Assembly: GCA_023443625.1 (NCBI GenBank)
Contig: JAEZTQ010000037.1
Span: forward strand, 27,664 to 91,663
Length of the DNA: 64,000 bases
DNA from: Bacillota bacterium
Lineage (GTDB): Bacteria > Bacillota_A > Clostridia > Lachnospirales > Lachnospiraceae
Reading direction: 5' to 3'
In this document: positions 44,186 through 53,822 of the stretch, in pieces
Layout of the letters: the number at the start of each line of letters is the position of its first letter
Numbering within the stretch: the stretch's first letter is position 1
The notes under the pieces: generated by a model
What the model saw: the letters and a program-made list of their open reading frames with translations, nothing else
Told to the model about the DNA's origin: nothing
Databases searched by the model: none
Program-made: the position numbers and the translations under genes

Positions 44186-45079
44186 ATGAGATTAGTTAAG
44201 ATTGCGGCAACGCAGATGAGCTGTACAGAACAGATCGAGGATAATATTAAGAAGGCGGAGGGCTTAGTAAGGGAGGCAGCAGCCCAGGGGGCGCAGATTA
44301 TCTTAATCCAAGAGCTTTTTGAGACCTTGTATTTTTGTCAGAAGGAAAAGCCAGAATATTATAATTATGCTACGGAGGTAGAACACAATAAGGCGATCAA
44401 GCATTTTCGAGAAATCGCCAAAGAATTAAAGGTGGTACTGCCTATTAGCTTCTATGAGAAGAAGAATAATGCCAGATATAATTCCTTGGTAGTGATTGAT
44501 GGGGATGGATTGGTTTTAGGTGTTTACCGCAAAAGTCATATTCCAGATGGTCCGGGTTACGAGGAAAAATATTATTTTAATCCAGGGGATACGGGCTTTA
44601 AGGTCTGGAATACGATGTATGGCAAAATAGGTGTAGGTATCTGCTGGGATCAGTGGTATCCAGAAGCAGCAAGATGTATGGTTTTAATGGGAGCTGAGAT
44701 ATTATTCTACCCCACAGCCATTGGTTCAGAGCCAGAAAGCCCAGAGGTTGACTCAAAAGACCATTGGCAGCGTTGTATGATAGGCCATTCAGCTTGTAAT
44801 TTAGTACCGGTGGTTGCCTCCAACCGAGTAGGAAGGGAGCAAATTGAGGATTCTGTAATTTCCTTCTATGGCTCCTCCTTTATTACCAATGCTACAGGAG
44901 AGAAGATAGCGGAGGCTGGACGCAGTGAAGAAGGTGTTTTAGTTGCTGAATTTGATTTAGATGCTACTATGGAGCAAAGGATTGAATGGGGGATTTTTAG
45001 AGACCGTCGCCCTGATTTGTATAAAGCTATTTTAACCTATGATGGTGATTTGAGAAGTTGCTCTCATTATAACAAATAA
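44186..45079 (+). CDS. aguB: N-carbamoylputrescine amidase
   Basis: 297 residues, nitrilase superfamily. The Glu-Lys-Cys triad is visible: E43 in 'QELFETLYF', K in 'YRKSHIPDGPGYEEKYYF' (~115) and C in 'GVGICWDQWYPEAAR' (~153). It hydrolyses N-carbamoylputrescine to putrescine, CO2 and ammonia. Its position right after aguA makes the substrate assignment firm. Together they form the plant-type ATP-independent agmatine route, which does not conserve energy, unlike the carbamoyltransferase route. Confidence 0.95.
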   Translation: MRLVKIAATQMSCTEQIEDNIKKAEGLVREAAAQGAQIILIQELFETLYFCQKEKPEYYNYATEVEHNKAIKHFREIAKELKVVLPISFYEKKNNARYNSLVVIDGDGLVLGVYRKSHIPDGPGYEEKYYFNPGDTGFKVWNTMYGKIGVGICWDQWYPEAARCMVLMGAEILFYPTAIGSEPESPEVDSKDHWQRCMIGHSACNLVPVVASNRVGREQIEDSVISFYGSSFITNATGEKIAEAGRSEEGVLVAEFDLDATMEQRIEWGIFRDRRPDLYKAILTYDGDLRSCSHYNK

Positions 45080-45115
45080 TTGTTGATGCCGTCATGGGCG
45101 GATTAGGAGGTAGAA

Positions 45116-46474
45116 ATGAAGGTCGTAGTAATTGGATGTACTCATGCAGGAACAAGTGCAGTAAAAACAATTTTAAAGGAAAATAAAGAGGCTGAGGTTA
45201 CGGTCTTCGAGAGAAATGATAATATTTCTTTCCTTTCCTGTGGGATAGCACTATATGTGGGGGGAGTAGTAAAAGATCCAGCGGGTTTATTCTATTCCAA
45301 TCCCCAAGAGCTGGAAGCTATGGGTGCTGTGGTAAAGATGAAGCATGAAGTTATAAATATAGATACAGAGGCTAAGACCGTTACGGCTAAGAACTTGGGT
45401 ACGGACGAAATCATCCAAGTAAGTTATGACAAATTGGTCAATACCACGGGTTCCTGGCCTGTGCTTCCTCCTATTCCAGGAATAGAGAGTGATAAGATTT
45501 TATTATGCAAGAATTATGCCCAAGCCAATGAAATCATTGGTGGATTAAGGGAGGCAGGGCGGGTTGTTATTATTGGAGGAGGGTATATTGGTATTGAGCT
45601 TGTAGAAGCCTTCCGGGTATCCGGTAAAGAAGTAACTCTAATTGATGGAGTGGATCGTATCTTAAGTAAATACTTAGATAGTGAATTTACAGATATAATC
45701 GAAGAAGAGTTGCAAAACCAGGGTGTAACCCTAGCTTTAAATGAGACAGTAGAAAGCTTTCAAGCTGATGAGCAGGGCAGGGTAAGGTCTGTTAAGACCT
45801 CCAAGGGTGAATATCTAGCTGATATGGTAATTCTATGTGTGGGCTTTAGGCCAAATAATGACTTACTAAAGGGTAAGGTAGATATGCTATCCAATGGGGC
45901 AATCATAGTAGACGAATATATGAGATCCAGTAATCCGGATATATTTGCAGCAGGAGATAGTTGTTCTGTTCTATATAATCCCAATGGAGGGCAGGCTTAT
46001 ATTCCATTAGCCACCAATGCCGTTCGTATGGGCAGCTTAATCGGTAAGAACATCAAGGAACCTAAGGTAAAATATCGTGGCACCCAAGCCACCTCAGGGC
46101 TGCATCTATTTGGTTATAATATTGGGTCTACTGGTGTGACAGTAAATAGTGCACCTTCCTTTGATCTTAAGGTACGCTCTGTTCTGTTGAAGGATAATTA
46201 TAGACCAGAGTTCATGCCCACAACAGAGGAACTCATCATGAAGCTAGTCTATGAGGAAGGTAGCAAACGCATCGTGGGTGGACAGGTAATGTCCAAATAT
46301 GATATTACTCAATCGGCCAATACATTATCTCTGGCAATTCAGAATAAGATGACCATTGAGGATTTGGCTTATGTAGATTTTTTCTTCCAGCCTCACTTTG
46401 ATCGTCCATGGAATTATCTTAATTTACTTGCGCAGGAAGCACTTGAACAAGAAAGAGAGATAAAAGAAGAATAA
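45116..46474 (+). CDS. NADH oxidase-type flavoprotein (CoA-disulfide reductase family)
   Basis: 452 residues. Two dinucleotide-binding motifs are seen ('[12 protein letters not shown]' at the start and '[17 protein letters not shown]' at ~150), plus '[13 protein letters not shown]' and 'DIFAAGDSC'. The redox-active C42 in '[13 protein letters not shown]' and the H10 next to the FAD motif match water-forming NADH oxidases. It would reduce oxygen to water with NADH and so protect an anaerobe. AGGAGG lies before the ATG. It follows aguB by 36 bp. The link to polyamine synthesis is unclear. It is a family relative of the fusion at 51275. Confidence 0.88.
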   Translation: MKVVVIGCTHAGTSAVKTILKENKEAEVTVFERNDNISFLSCGIALYVGGVVKDPAGLFYSNPQELEAMGAVVKMKHEVINIDTEAKTVTAKNLGTDEIIQVSYDKLVNTTGSWPVLPPIPGIESDKILLCKNYAQANEIIGGLREAGRVVIIGGGYIGIELVEAFRVSGKEVTLIDGVDRILSKYLDSEFTDIIEEELQNQGVTLALNETVESFQADEQGRVRSVKTSKGEYLADMVILCVGFRPNNDLLKGKVDMLSNGAIIVDEYMRSSNPDIFAAGDSCSVLYNPNGGQAYIPLATNAVRMGSLIGKNIKEPKVKYRGTQATSGLHLFGYNIGSTGVTVNSAPSFDLKVRSVLLKDNYRPEFMPTTEELIMKLVYEEGSKRIVGGQVMSKYDITQSANTLSLAIQNKMTIEDLAYVDFFFQPHFDRPWNYLNLLAQEALEQEREIKEE

Positions 46475-46746
46475 TGCAAAAGAAAAAGATAGAATGTAGA
46501 TTAGGTTGTGGAGCATGTTGTATAGCACCCTCAATAACGTCTCCCATACCGGGTATGCCAGAAGGTAAACCAGCAGGTATTCCATGCATTCAACTATCGG
46601 AGGATAATCGGTGTCAGATTTTTCAGTCGCCTGTGCGTCCTAGGGTATGCAGTAGTCTAAAACCCTCCTTGGAAATGTGTGGTGAGTCAAAGGAAGAGGC
46701 GATGGATTATTTACTGAAATTAGAGAAGGATACAGCAGTAGAATAA
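46474..46746 (+). CDS. YkgJ-family cysteine cluster protein
   Basis: 90 residues with Cys in the zinc/iron-sulfur cluster pattern of UPF0153 (YkgJ): '[12 protein letters not shown]' near 8-19, C38 in 'IPCIQL', 'RCQIF' and 'RPRVCSS'. Partner and function are unknown; the family may bind an iron-sulfur cluster. Its ATG overlaps the stop of the previous gene (TAATG), so translation is coupled. It is the last gene of the agmatine operon. A 13-bp repeat array begins right after its stop codon. Confidence 0.85.
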   Translation: MQKKKIECRLGCGACCIAPSITSPIPGMPEGKPAGIPCIQLSEDNRCQIFQSPVRPRVCSSLKPSLEMCGESKEEAMDYLLKLEKDTAVE

Positions 46747-46749
46747 AAA

Positions 46750-46935
46750 CAGAGCAAAGAAGCAGAGCAATGAAGTTGAATAAAGAAGTAGAGCAAAGAA
46801 GCAGAACAAAGAAGTTGAATAAAGAAGCAGAACAAAGAAGTTGAATAAAGAAGCAGAGCAAAGAAGTAGAGTAATGAAGTAGAACAAAGAAATTGAATAA
46901 GAACTTGAACAGGATGTTGAAAGAAGAAATAGAAT
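46750..46935 (+). repeat. 13-bp tandem array in the trailer of the agmatine operon
   Basis: About twelve to fourteen copies of a 13-mer, in two alternating types: AAGCAGAGCAAAG/AAGCAGAACAAAG and AAGTTGAATAAAG, with AAGTAGAGCAAAG intermediates. It begins a few bases after the YkgJ stop and ends before the terminator. The period is not a multiple of three. The long frame open on the other strand is a by-product of the low number of stop triplets. Confidence 0.88.
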
Positions 46936-46954
46936 AAGAGACTGTGAAATAAAA

Positions 46955-47003
46955 ACAGGGTACATTACCGGGTGCTCTAAAGAACTCCCAGTAATGTACC
47001 TGT
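46955..47003. terminator. Bidirectional terminator between the agmatine operon and the REC-HDOD gene
   Basis: ACAGGGTACATTAC (46955-46968) pairs with GTAATGTACCTGT (46991-47003) with one bulge, and GGG/CCC extends the stem inward. The genes on both sides converge. Confidence 0.8.
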
Positions 47004-47013
47004 ATTAATTTGT

Positions 47014-48213
47014 TTAACAATTCATAAAAACATAGCTAGTAAACATTTTGTTTCCTTTTAAATACCGGGATAGTTTCATCTCAAATTCCTCTACAGTGGT
47101 ATCAATACATTTAAATACTTCTGGTGCAATGACTTTTGGCTCAGACACGCCTAGTGTCTTCCAAGCGTAAGCCTGGGCAATATGAACGCAGGCTACCATC
47201 TCTTGATTGATGACATTGGTATGAAGGGGGTTATGGTGATATAAAGCAGCCTCATAAAGAGTAAAGGGTAAATCCCATTGGTCAAGGAAATGGGCTCCTA
47301 CTTCTTGATGAAATTCCATATATTCGCCATAATCAACCTGCATATAATCATCGGCTGAGTCAAGGGGAGCACTCAGTTTACCGCTTGTTTGGAGACAATT
47401 AACCAAAAGGATTAACCCAATGTTATGCATCAGGCCGGAGAACATAGCAGATTCCGGAGGTTGCTTGTGCAAGAAAGCTTCAAAGAGGAAGAGGTAAATC
47501 CGGTTGGTTAAATAGGAATGCGAAACCAATATCTCTGGCTTATCTGCCTTAGGGGCATTCTTAGTGGCTGCACATACAATACAAGCCCAACGCATAAAGG
47601 CTTTAAGATTATGCAAGCCAATGTAGAGGGAGGCTTGCCTTACCGTATTGGGCATAACGCCATATACAGCTGACTTTGCAACCTGAATCAATAGATTTGA
47701 TATTTCAGGATCATTCTCTATATTTTCAATGAGCTTCTCAGTATTTTCTTCTTCAATTAAACCAATCATTGCTTCGCAGTTGGTAGGGATTTCACTGGAA
47801 AGGCCTAGTTTATTGATTTTATCAAGGAGCTCCTCAGAATGAATTACACTTTCATCTGCAAAGAGCCTTTTAATATTATTTAAAAAGTCGGTATTATTCC
47901 AGGGTTTAAATACATACAGCTTTGCAATGTTATGCAGCAGAGCTCTGAACATGGGTTTTTCATCCGCATATCCACTGAGAATAATACGAATTATCTTTGG
48001 ATATTTGTCCTTAACCATACTGAGTAATTTATAACCATCTTCAAAGGGCATGCGCATATCGCTGATGACAAGGTCAATGTCGGTAGTTTCCAAAAGCTTC
48101 ATCGCCTCTGCGCTGCTTTCTGCCATATGAACCTCATAATCTGTCTCTAGAAACATTCTTTGGAGAGCTTTTAGAATTTGTACTTCATCATCAACTATTA
48201 ATATTTTTTTCAT
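47014..48213 (-). CDS. Response regulator with HDOD output domain
   Basis: 399 residues. A receiver domain (~1-120) has the acidic pair 'VDDE', phospho-acceptor D52 in 'LVISDMRMP' and K in 'VFKPWNN'. The HDOD domain covers ~140-350 ('PTNCEAMIGLIEEENTEKLIENIENDPEI', 'GLMHNIGLILLVNC', 'FHQEVGAHFLDQW'). HDOD is related to HD hydrolases but usually lacks full metal ligands and acts in protein signalling. It lies 156 bp downstream of the REC-kinase gene on the same strand, so the kinase is the likely phosphate donor. Output is unknown. Confidence 0.9.
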   Translation of the reverse strand: MKKILIVDDEVQILKALQRMFLETDYEVHMAESSAEAMKLLETTDIDLVISDMRMPFEDGYKLLSMVKDKYPKIIRIILSGYADEKPMFRALLHNIAKLYVFKPWNNTDFLNNIKRLFADESVIHSEELLDKINKLGLSSEIPTNCEAMIGLIEEENTEKLIENIENDPEISNLLIQVAKSAVYGVMPNTVRQASLYIGLHNLKAFMRWACIVCAATKNAPKADKPEILVSHSYLTNRIYLFLFEAFLHKQPPESAMFSGLMHNIGLILLVNCLQTSGKLSAPLDSADDYMQVDYGEYMEFHQEVGAHFLDQWDLPFTLYEAALYHHNPLHTNVINQEMVACVHIAQAYAWKTLGVSEPKVIAPEVFKCIDTTVEEFEMKLSRYLKGNKMFTSYVFMNC

Positions 48214-48369
48214 ATCCTCTTCATCCTTTCAAATTATAATCGGTTACAGTGGAAATACCTATGCGGGGGGGAGTATTTCTTGTCAATTCTTTTGTAGGGT
48301 TAAAGTAAGACAATAGTCAAAATTATACCGATAAAATGTGTCGATACAACATTCTAGGGTAAATAGTAC

Positions 48370-49650
48370 TCAGATAGGTAAGGTTATGGTAAAGGTAGCA
48401 CCTTTGCCAGGCGCACTCCTTACCTCAAACAATCCTTTATGTTTATTTACTATAATATCATAGGAGATACTAAGGCCCAGACCTGTACCCTTTCCTATTT
48501 CCTTCGTAGTGAAGAAGGGTTCAAATACTTTATAGAGATTACTATCAGGGATACCGGGACCATCATCGGTAAATTCAATTATTACCTTAGTATCTTTATT
48601 CCTTGCGGTTATATGAATTGTTCCTAAGGAATTACGGTTCTGGGATTTGATGGCTTGAACGGCATTGAGTATAATGTTCACAAATACCTGTCCTATTTGT
48701 ATTCGGTTACAAAAAACAATTATGTCATCGGGAATATCTAATTTGATATGAGCTACATACTTCACTTCATTTTTAATAATTAATATTGCCTGTTGTACTA
48801 ATTCTAGTAATACATTAGCGCTCATCTCATCGTCTTTAGAAGATCGGGTATATACACGAAGGGATTGGATGATATCTGTAATCCTCTTAATACCATTAAA
48901 GGAATCACTAAAGATGTTGTCCAAGTCATTTAAAATAAATTGCAATTTTAAATCCTCATACTTATCACCAAGTTCTATTACTGCTGGGCAGTTCGAAATA
49001 TCACAAGGAAACTTGTCACTTTTTAGTAATTGATTAAAAAAATCCAGGTACTCCTTAATGCGTTGGCAATATCTTTTGAGAATATCAAAATTACTGCTAA
49101 TGTAACCCATGGGATTGTTGATTTCATGGGCAATACCGGCAGCAAGCTGACCGATTGCAGCCATTTTCTCTGATTGTACTAGAATGAATTTTGCCTCCGT
49201 CAGTTCTGCGTTAATCTTCTTCAATTCCTCATTCTGCTTGTTGGTTACTTCCAAAAGGGATTTTAAGTGATTAGACTTATTCTTGGCTTCAATTGCAACT
49301 TTTAAACGAGAATGGAGCTCAACCGTATTAAAAGGCTTATTAATGTAGTCAAAAGCACCAAGATCAAAGCATTTCTTATAAGCCTCTAAATCATCCAGGG
49401 AGGTCAGCATGATGATGGGCATATCATCGTATTTTTCCTCACTCCGAAAGAGTTTTAATAAGTCAAAACCCGTGATGGCAGGCATCATAACATCGGAGAT
49501 TAGAATATCGATGGCATATTCATCTACGATGGATTTAACTTGCCTGGAATCATCACAGAGAAGTATCTTGCTTATATCGGTAATATCCTCTAGATACCTT
49601 TTGGCAACTGATAGATTAAAATGGCTATCATCAACGACTAACACCTTCAT
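48370..49650 (-). CDS. REC-histidine kinase hybrid (receiver at the N-terminus)
   Basis: 426 residues, cytosolic, no membrane segment. Receiver ~1-120 with D51 or so ('DILISDVMMPAITGF') and K in 'YINKPFNTVE'; a coiled coil at ~125-165; the dimer/phosphoacceptor helix 'MAAIGQLAAGIAHEINNPMGYI' with His ~175; and the ATPase domain with 'NIILNAVQAI', 'FTDDGPGIPDS' and 'GKGTGLGLSISYDI'. The receiver-first order means it is itself controlled by an upstream kinase. GGAGG lies 8 nt before the ATG. It forms a phosphorelay pair with the following REC-HDOD gene. Confidence 0.92.
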   Translation of the reverse strand: MKVLVVDDSHFNLSVAKRYLEDITDISKILLCDDSRQVKSIVDEYAIDILISDVMMPAITGFDLLKLFRSEEKYDDMPIIMLTSLDDLEAYKKCFDLGAFDYINKPFNTVELHSRLKVAIEAKNKSNHLKSLLEVTNKQNEELKKINAELTEAKFILVQSEKMAAIGQLAAGIAHEINNPMGYISSNFDILKRYCQRIKEYLDFFNQLLKSDKFPCDISNCPAVIELGDKYEDLKLQFILNDLDNIFSDSFNGIKRITDIIQSLRVYTRSSKDDEMSANVLLELVQQAILIIKNEVKYVAHIKLDIPDDIIVFCNRIQIGQVFVNIILNAVQAIKSQNRNSLGTIHITARNKDTKVIIEFTDDGPGIPDSNLYKVFEPFFTTKEIGKGTGLGLSISYDIIVNKHKGLFEVRSAPGKGATFTITLPI

Positions 49651-49827
49651 AGTATATCCTCCATTTGTGTCGGATATCTTAAGGACAAGGAGTATTACTT
49701 GACCTTTTCTCTAATGTTTAGGATAATTATAACATTTCGCACTTGCTATTTCAACTCACTTTGTTAGTTTTAACCAATGGAAAAAGAATTACTATCACTA
49801 ATCACAAGTAGGAAAGAGTAAATTAAA

Positions 49828-49866
49828 AAAACCACATCATAAGCAATGCCTATCATAGTGGTTTTA
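49828..49866 (-). terminator. Terminator downstream of the orphan membrane-anchored gene
   Basis: AAAACCAC and GTGGTTTT arms (8 bp, then an interrupted extension) enclose a ~20-nt loop; an A-run on the plus strand upstream gives the T-run on the minus strand. Confidence 0.6.
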
Positions 49867-49912
49867 CTTTTTATTCTCAATTTTTATAAGCGTATTACTC
49901 TTAGGTTATTAT

Positions 49913-50725
49913 TTACTTGTTTGTTAATTCGATTAATTTACTACACTTTTCATCATCCATTTTAATATAAAATAATGAATGACCATCAGAATAACTTACA
50001 TATCCGTTTTTATAAACATGACAATCGATTTGAAGCTTATTATCGTAAGCAAAGGTTAATATAGTATAATCACTATTCTTTAGGCTTTTTGTAATTTCTT
50101 CCGTTGGCTCTATAAATTTTGAATGATATAATGAATCAAGAAAATCGTTATATATAGCATTATTTAACGATATGTCTATTCCACTTATTTTACCCTGCAT
50201 CTTATCCATAGAATTAACACCATATATAGAGGAGCAATTTTCAATATGGAAACGGCTTTTGAATAATTCTCTTCCATTATTAAGAGTAATATCATTTAAT
50301 CTAACATAAGGTGTAATGATTATGCTATTATTAATTTTTTGTTCATAAACGATGACCACTAAATAAGATGAATCAAACCCCTTTAATGAATATAGAGTTC
50401 CTTCAACATTACTTTTATATAATTCCTTTTGATTTGTTGACCATTTCACATAATTATTTCCATATACAGTTCCTATCTTTTTACCTAAATCATTCAAACT
50501 AATATGGGTATCAAAGTATATATTTGCATTAGAAGAATAAATATGATCATTATAATGTAAAGGACTATATGCATATTGACCTAATTCATAAACTACCGAT
50601 GATATTTCAGCATTTATTGGTTTGTAATAAATTCCCACTTTTTTATTTTTGGGTACATGAATAATTACCATTGCGCATGCAAGGATACATATAATAGATA
50701 ATGTGATTCGTATTCTTCTACTCAT
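49913..50725 (-). CDS. Orphan membrane-anchored or exported protein
   Basis: 270 residues. One N-terminal hydrophobic segment at ~6-24 ('ITLSIICILACAMVIIHVP'), then an outer beta-rich domain with many Tyr, Asn, Ser and Ile residues. No family is recognised. The base composition is more AT-rich than neighbouring genes and Asn/Ile/Tyr codons dominate, which may mark recent acquisition. AAAGGA stands 8 nt before the ATG. A 66-residue membrane peptide starts 41 bp away in the opposite direction. It stands alone with a terminator. Confidence 0.65.
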   Translation of the reverse strand: MSRRIRITLSIICILACAMVIIHVPKNKKVGIYYKPINAEISSVVYELGQYAYSPLHYNDHIYSSNANIYFDTHISLNDLGKKIGTVYGNNYVKWSTNQKELYKSNVEGTLYSLKGFDSSYLVVIVYEQKINNSIIITPYVRLNDITLNNGRELFKSRFHIENCSSIYGVNSMDKMQGKISGIDISLNNAIYNDFLDSLYHSKFIEPTEEITKSLKNSDYTILTFAYDNKLQIDCHVYKNGYVSYSDGHSLFYIKMDDEKCSKLIELTNK

Positions 50726-50765
50726 TTGCTATGTCCTTTCTTTGAAATATACGGAATAGGAAATA

Positions 50766-50966
50766 ATGAATACTATTTACTTATTAATTATTTTCATAAT
50801 CTTGTCTTTTTCAATCCTTACCTTTTTTAATGTTATTACCATATTTAATCCAACTGAATACATATCAGAATACCATGAACTTACAGATGGTGTAATAGCA
50901 TTAGCAGTAATGCCAAAAGAAATGCTAAATACCGTTAACATTGAGAAACAAACAAGTACATTATGA
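50766..50966 (+). CDS. Possible small membrane protein, 66 residues
   Basis: One strong hydrophobic helix (~4-27, 'IYLLIIFIILSFSILTFFNV') followed by a polar tail. Only a weak ribosome binding site (ATAGG, 5 nt spacing) precedes the ATG. It is divergent from the orphan anchored protein and shares its AT-rich composition. It may be a true small protein, a remnant, or chance. Confidence 0.3.
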   Translation: MNTIYLLIIFIILSFSILTFFNVITIFNPTEYISEYHELTDGVIALAVMPKEMLNTVNIEKQTSTL

Positions 50967-51274
50967 CATTTCTTTATATTAAAATATTAGTATATTATGT
51001 TTTATATTTCTAAATTAGCATTAATTTACATGGTTGTCAAAGTTTACATTTATAGTAAATACTACTTATTGCAATATATTGAGCTTTGAATAATTAAAAT
51101 AACATTTAACATTAGGCAAATATTTAACAATCAAAGTGACAAAGTTACATACTTAATTGGTTAGGTATCGTAATATACATACAAATAGATAGATATGTGT
51201 AGCTAGTCAAGAGTTTTAGAGAAGTATTGAATTTGTGGTAACTAGCATATGGATAATATTAAAGGAGAATTGGG
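50967..51274 (+). other. AT-rich intergenic region upstream of the CoA-disulfide-reductase fusion
   Basis: About 300 bp without a credible gene or stable structure. Only the AAAGGAG site of the fusion gene at its end is clear. Confidence 0.5.
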
Positions 51275-53752
51275 ATGAGTAAAAAAGTATTAATCATTGG
51301 TGGAGTTGCAGGCGGAGCCTCCGCAGCTGCAAGACTAAGGAGATTAGATGAAACAGCAGAAATAATTATGTTTGAAAGAGATGAATACATTTCTTTTGCT
51401 AATTGCGGACTTCCCTATTATATCGGTGAAACGATCAATGAGAGAAGCAATCTACTTGTTCAGACGGTAGAGGGAATGAAGTCGAGATTTCATATTGATG
51501 TGAGAAATCATAGTGAAGTGATTAAGGTGGACAGTGATAGAAAGCGTGTAAGGGTAAGAAGTAGGGATAAGGGGGAATATGAGGAAACCTTTGATTATCT
51601 TATCCTATCACCAGGAGCAAAAGCAATTAAGCCAAATATTCCTGGAATTGATAGTAAAAAGATATTTACCCTACGCAATATACCCGATACAGACAGGATT
51701 AAGGCAGTTGTGGACGACAAGGGTACGAGAAGTGCTGTAGTAATCGGTGGTGGCTTTATTGGTGTTGAGATGGCGGAGAATCTTATAGAAAGAGGACTTG
51801 AGGTAACATTGGTGGAGGCAGCCCCCCATATTCTTGCTCCCTTTGATTCTGATATGGTGGTTACAGCAGAACAAGAATTGGTGGATCAGGGTGTGAATTT
51901 AGTGCTTGGTGATGGTGTGAAAGCCTTTCAGGATAAAAAGGAGCAGATAGAGATTACTTTGGCAAGTGATACCATGCTTTTGGCTGATATGGTTATCCTG
52001 GCAATTGGTGTAACTCCGGATACAGCCTTCCTAAAAGACAGCGGCTTATCCCTGGGTATGAAAGGACATATTATTGTCAATGACAGAATGGAGACCAATA
52101 AAGAAGGCATATATGCAGTGGGGGATGCTGTCGAGGTTGTTGATTTTGTAACAAAGCAAAGAACTGCCATTCCTCTTGCAGGCCCTGCAAATAAACAGGG
52201 TAGAATTGCTGCAGATAATATCGCAGGACTTAAGAGCAACTATAAAGGTTCTCAAGGAACTTCTATATTAAAGATTTTTGACTTAACAGCGGCCAGCACC
52301 GGTGCCAATGAGAGAACCCTGCAAAGAGCAGGACTTAAATATAAATCAATCGTAATTCATCCCATGTCTCATGCATCCTATTATCCGGGTTCTCAACCTA
52401 TGTCTTTAAAACTAATCTTTGATGAGACAGGTAAGGTTATGGGTGCACAAGGAATTGGTTATAGCGGAGTGGATAAGCGGATTGATGTTATTGCTTCTGT
52501 AATCAGACTGGGTGGAACCGTAGAGGATTTGACAGAATTGGAGCTCACTTATGCACCGCCCTTCTCTTCGGCAAAAGACCCGGTAAATATGGCAGGCTAT
52601 GTTGCACAGAATGTTCTGGCAGGGAGATCTCATATAGCAACCTGGGAAGAGGTTGAAGAGATGAAGCCAGAGGACTACATTCTGCTGGATGTTCGAACAG
52701 AGCTGGAATATGAGAATGGACATTTGGAGGGAGCGATCAATATACCTCTTGATAGCCTTAGACAGAAAATGGGAGTGTTAGACCCAAATAAGACAATCGT
52801 GGAATATTGTCAGGTGGGATTACGAGGTTATATGGCTGACAGAATATTATCACAGGAGGGATTTAAGGTTTTAAATATTACCGGTGGATACAAATCCTTT
52901 ATCTCTCGTCACCTAGAACCCCGATTAGAGGAACAGGTTCAAGCAGCTGAAATATCTCAGGAGGTAATGAAGGAAGATATGCCGATCAAAGAAGAAGTAA
53001 GAGAGAAGGGAGCATTTGATAAGTCCCTCGATGCCTGTGGACTTTGTTGTCCAGGACCCTTGCTCCAAGTGAAAAATTCATTAACTGACTTGGAGGAAGG
53101 ACAGATACTTAAGGTCTTGGCTTCCGATCCTGGATTTTATGAAGATATTAAGGCCTGGTGTAAGAGAACCAATAATGCTCTTCTGGAAATAGATAAGTCC
53201 GGTGGGTTTATTACTGCATTTATAAAAAAGCAAAGTGAGAAATGTGAAACCCTGATGCAAGAACAGCAGGTTATGCAGGTGAAGGATAATAAGACCATGG
53301 TAGTCTTTAGTGGAGATTTGGATAAGGCAATAGCCTCCTTTATCATTGCTAACGGAGCAACCTCCATGGGTAAGAAGGTGACTATGTTCTTTACCTTCTG
53401 GGGACTTAATATTTTAAGAAAGCCCGAGAAAGTGAAGGTGAAAAAAGGCCTCATTGATTCTATGTTTGGAAAAATGATGCCTAAGGGCAGCAGAAAGCTT
53501 AAGCTATCCAAAATGAATATGATGGGTATGGGTGGCAAGATGATTCGTATGGTGATGAAGAATAAGAATATATCCTCTTTGGAGGAATTAATTCAAACAG
53601 CCATAGACAATGGTATTGATATCGTTGCCTGCCAAATGTCCATGGATGTTATGGGGCTTAAGAAGGAAGAATTAATTGACGGAGTAAAAATCGGCGGTGT
53701 TGGTTATTACCTTGGAGAAGCAGAAGATTCTAATGTAAATTTATTTATCTAA
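51275..53752 (+). CDS. CoA-disulfide reductase-rhodanese-TusA-DsrE fusion
   Basis: 825 residues, cytosolic. Residues ~1-445 are the FAD/NAD(P)H flavoprotein with 'VLIIGGVAGGASAAARLRRL', active C44 in 'SFANCGLPYYIGE' and 'AVVIGGGFIGVEMAENL'. Residues ~455-550 are a rhodanese domain with active Cys in 'VEYCQVGLRGYMA' (~512). Residues ~583-655 are a TusA domain ('LDACGLCCPGPLLQVKNSL'). Residues ~665-825 are DsrE/F-like ('TMVVFSGDLDKAIASFIIANG', 'VTMFFTFWGLNILRKPEK'). The order suggests a persulfide relay: the flavoprotein reduces disulfide or persulfide, and the three sulfur-carrier domains pass sulfane sulfur. AAAGGAG precedes the ATG. It is monocistronic with a terminator. Confidence 0.93.
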   Translation: MSKKVLIIGGVAGGASAAARLRRLDETAEIIMFERDEYISFANCGLPYYIGETINERSNLLVQTVEGMKSRFHIDVRNHSEVIKVDSDRKRVRVRSRDKGEYEETFDYLILSPGAKAIKPNIPGIDSKKIFTLRNIPDTDRIKAVVDDKGTRSAVVIGGGFIGVEMAENLIERGLEVTLVEAAPHILAPFDSDMVVTAEQELVDQGVNLVLGDGVKAFQDKKEQIEITLASDTMLLADMVILAIGVTPDTAFLKDSGLSLGMKGHIIVNDRMETNKEGIYAVGDAVEVVDFVTKQRTAIPLAGPANKQGRIAADNIAGLKSNYKGSQGTSILKIFDLTAASTGANERTLQRAGLKYKSIVIHPMSHASYYPGSQPMSLKLIFDETGKVMGAQGIGYSGVDKRIDVIASVIRLGGTVEDLTELELTYAPPFSSAKDPVNMAGYVAQNVLAGRSHIATWEEVEEMKPEDYILLDVRTELEYENGHLEGAINIPLDSLRQKMGVLDPNKTIVEYCQVGLRGYMADRILSQEGFKVLNITGGYKSFISRHLEPRLEEQVQAAEISQEVMKEDMPIKEEVREKGAFDKSLDACGLCCPGPLLQVKNSLTDLEEGQILKVLASDPGFYEDIKAWCKRTNNALLEIDKSGGFITAFIKKQSEKCETLMQEQQVMQVKDNKTMVVFSGDLDKAIASFIIANGATSMGKKVTMFFTFWGLNILRKPEKVKVKKGLIDSMFGKMMPKGSRKLKLSKMNMMGMGGKMIRMVMKNKNISSLEELIQTAIDNGIDIVACQMSMDVMGLKKEELIDGVKIGGVGYYLGEAEDSNVNLFI

Positions 53753-53822
53753 TGCCTTCTGATGATGATTTAATAAAAGGGCTTCTATGATATAATCTCA
53801 GGTTTCACCCTTGGAGTATACG

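Noticed and set aside
46640..47020. 126-codon frame on the minus strand over the 13-bp array
   Set aside because: Low-complexity Phe/Leu/Cys/Ser product of the repeat, no start signals, overlaps a terminator and the YkgJ gene.
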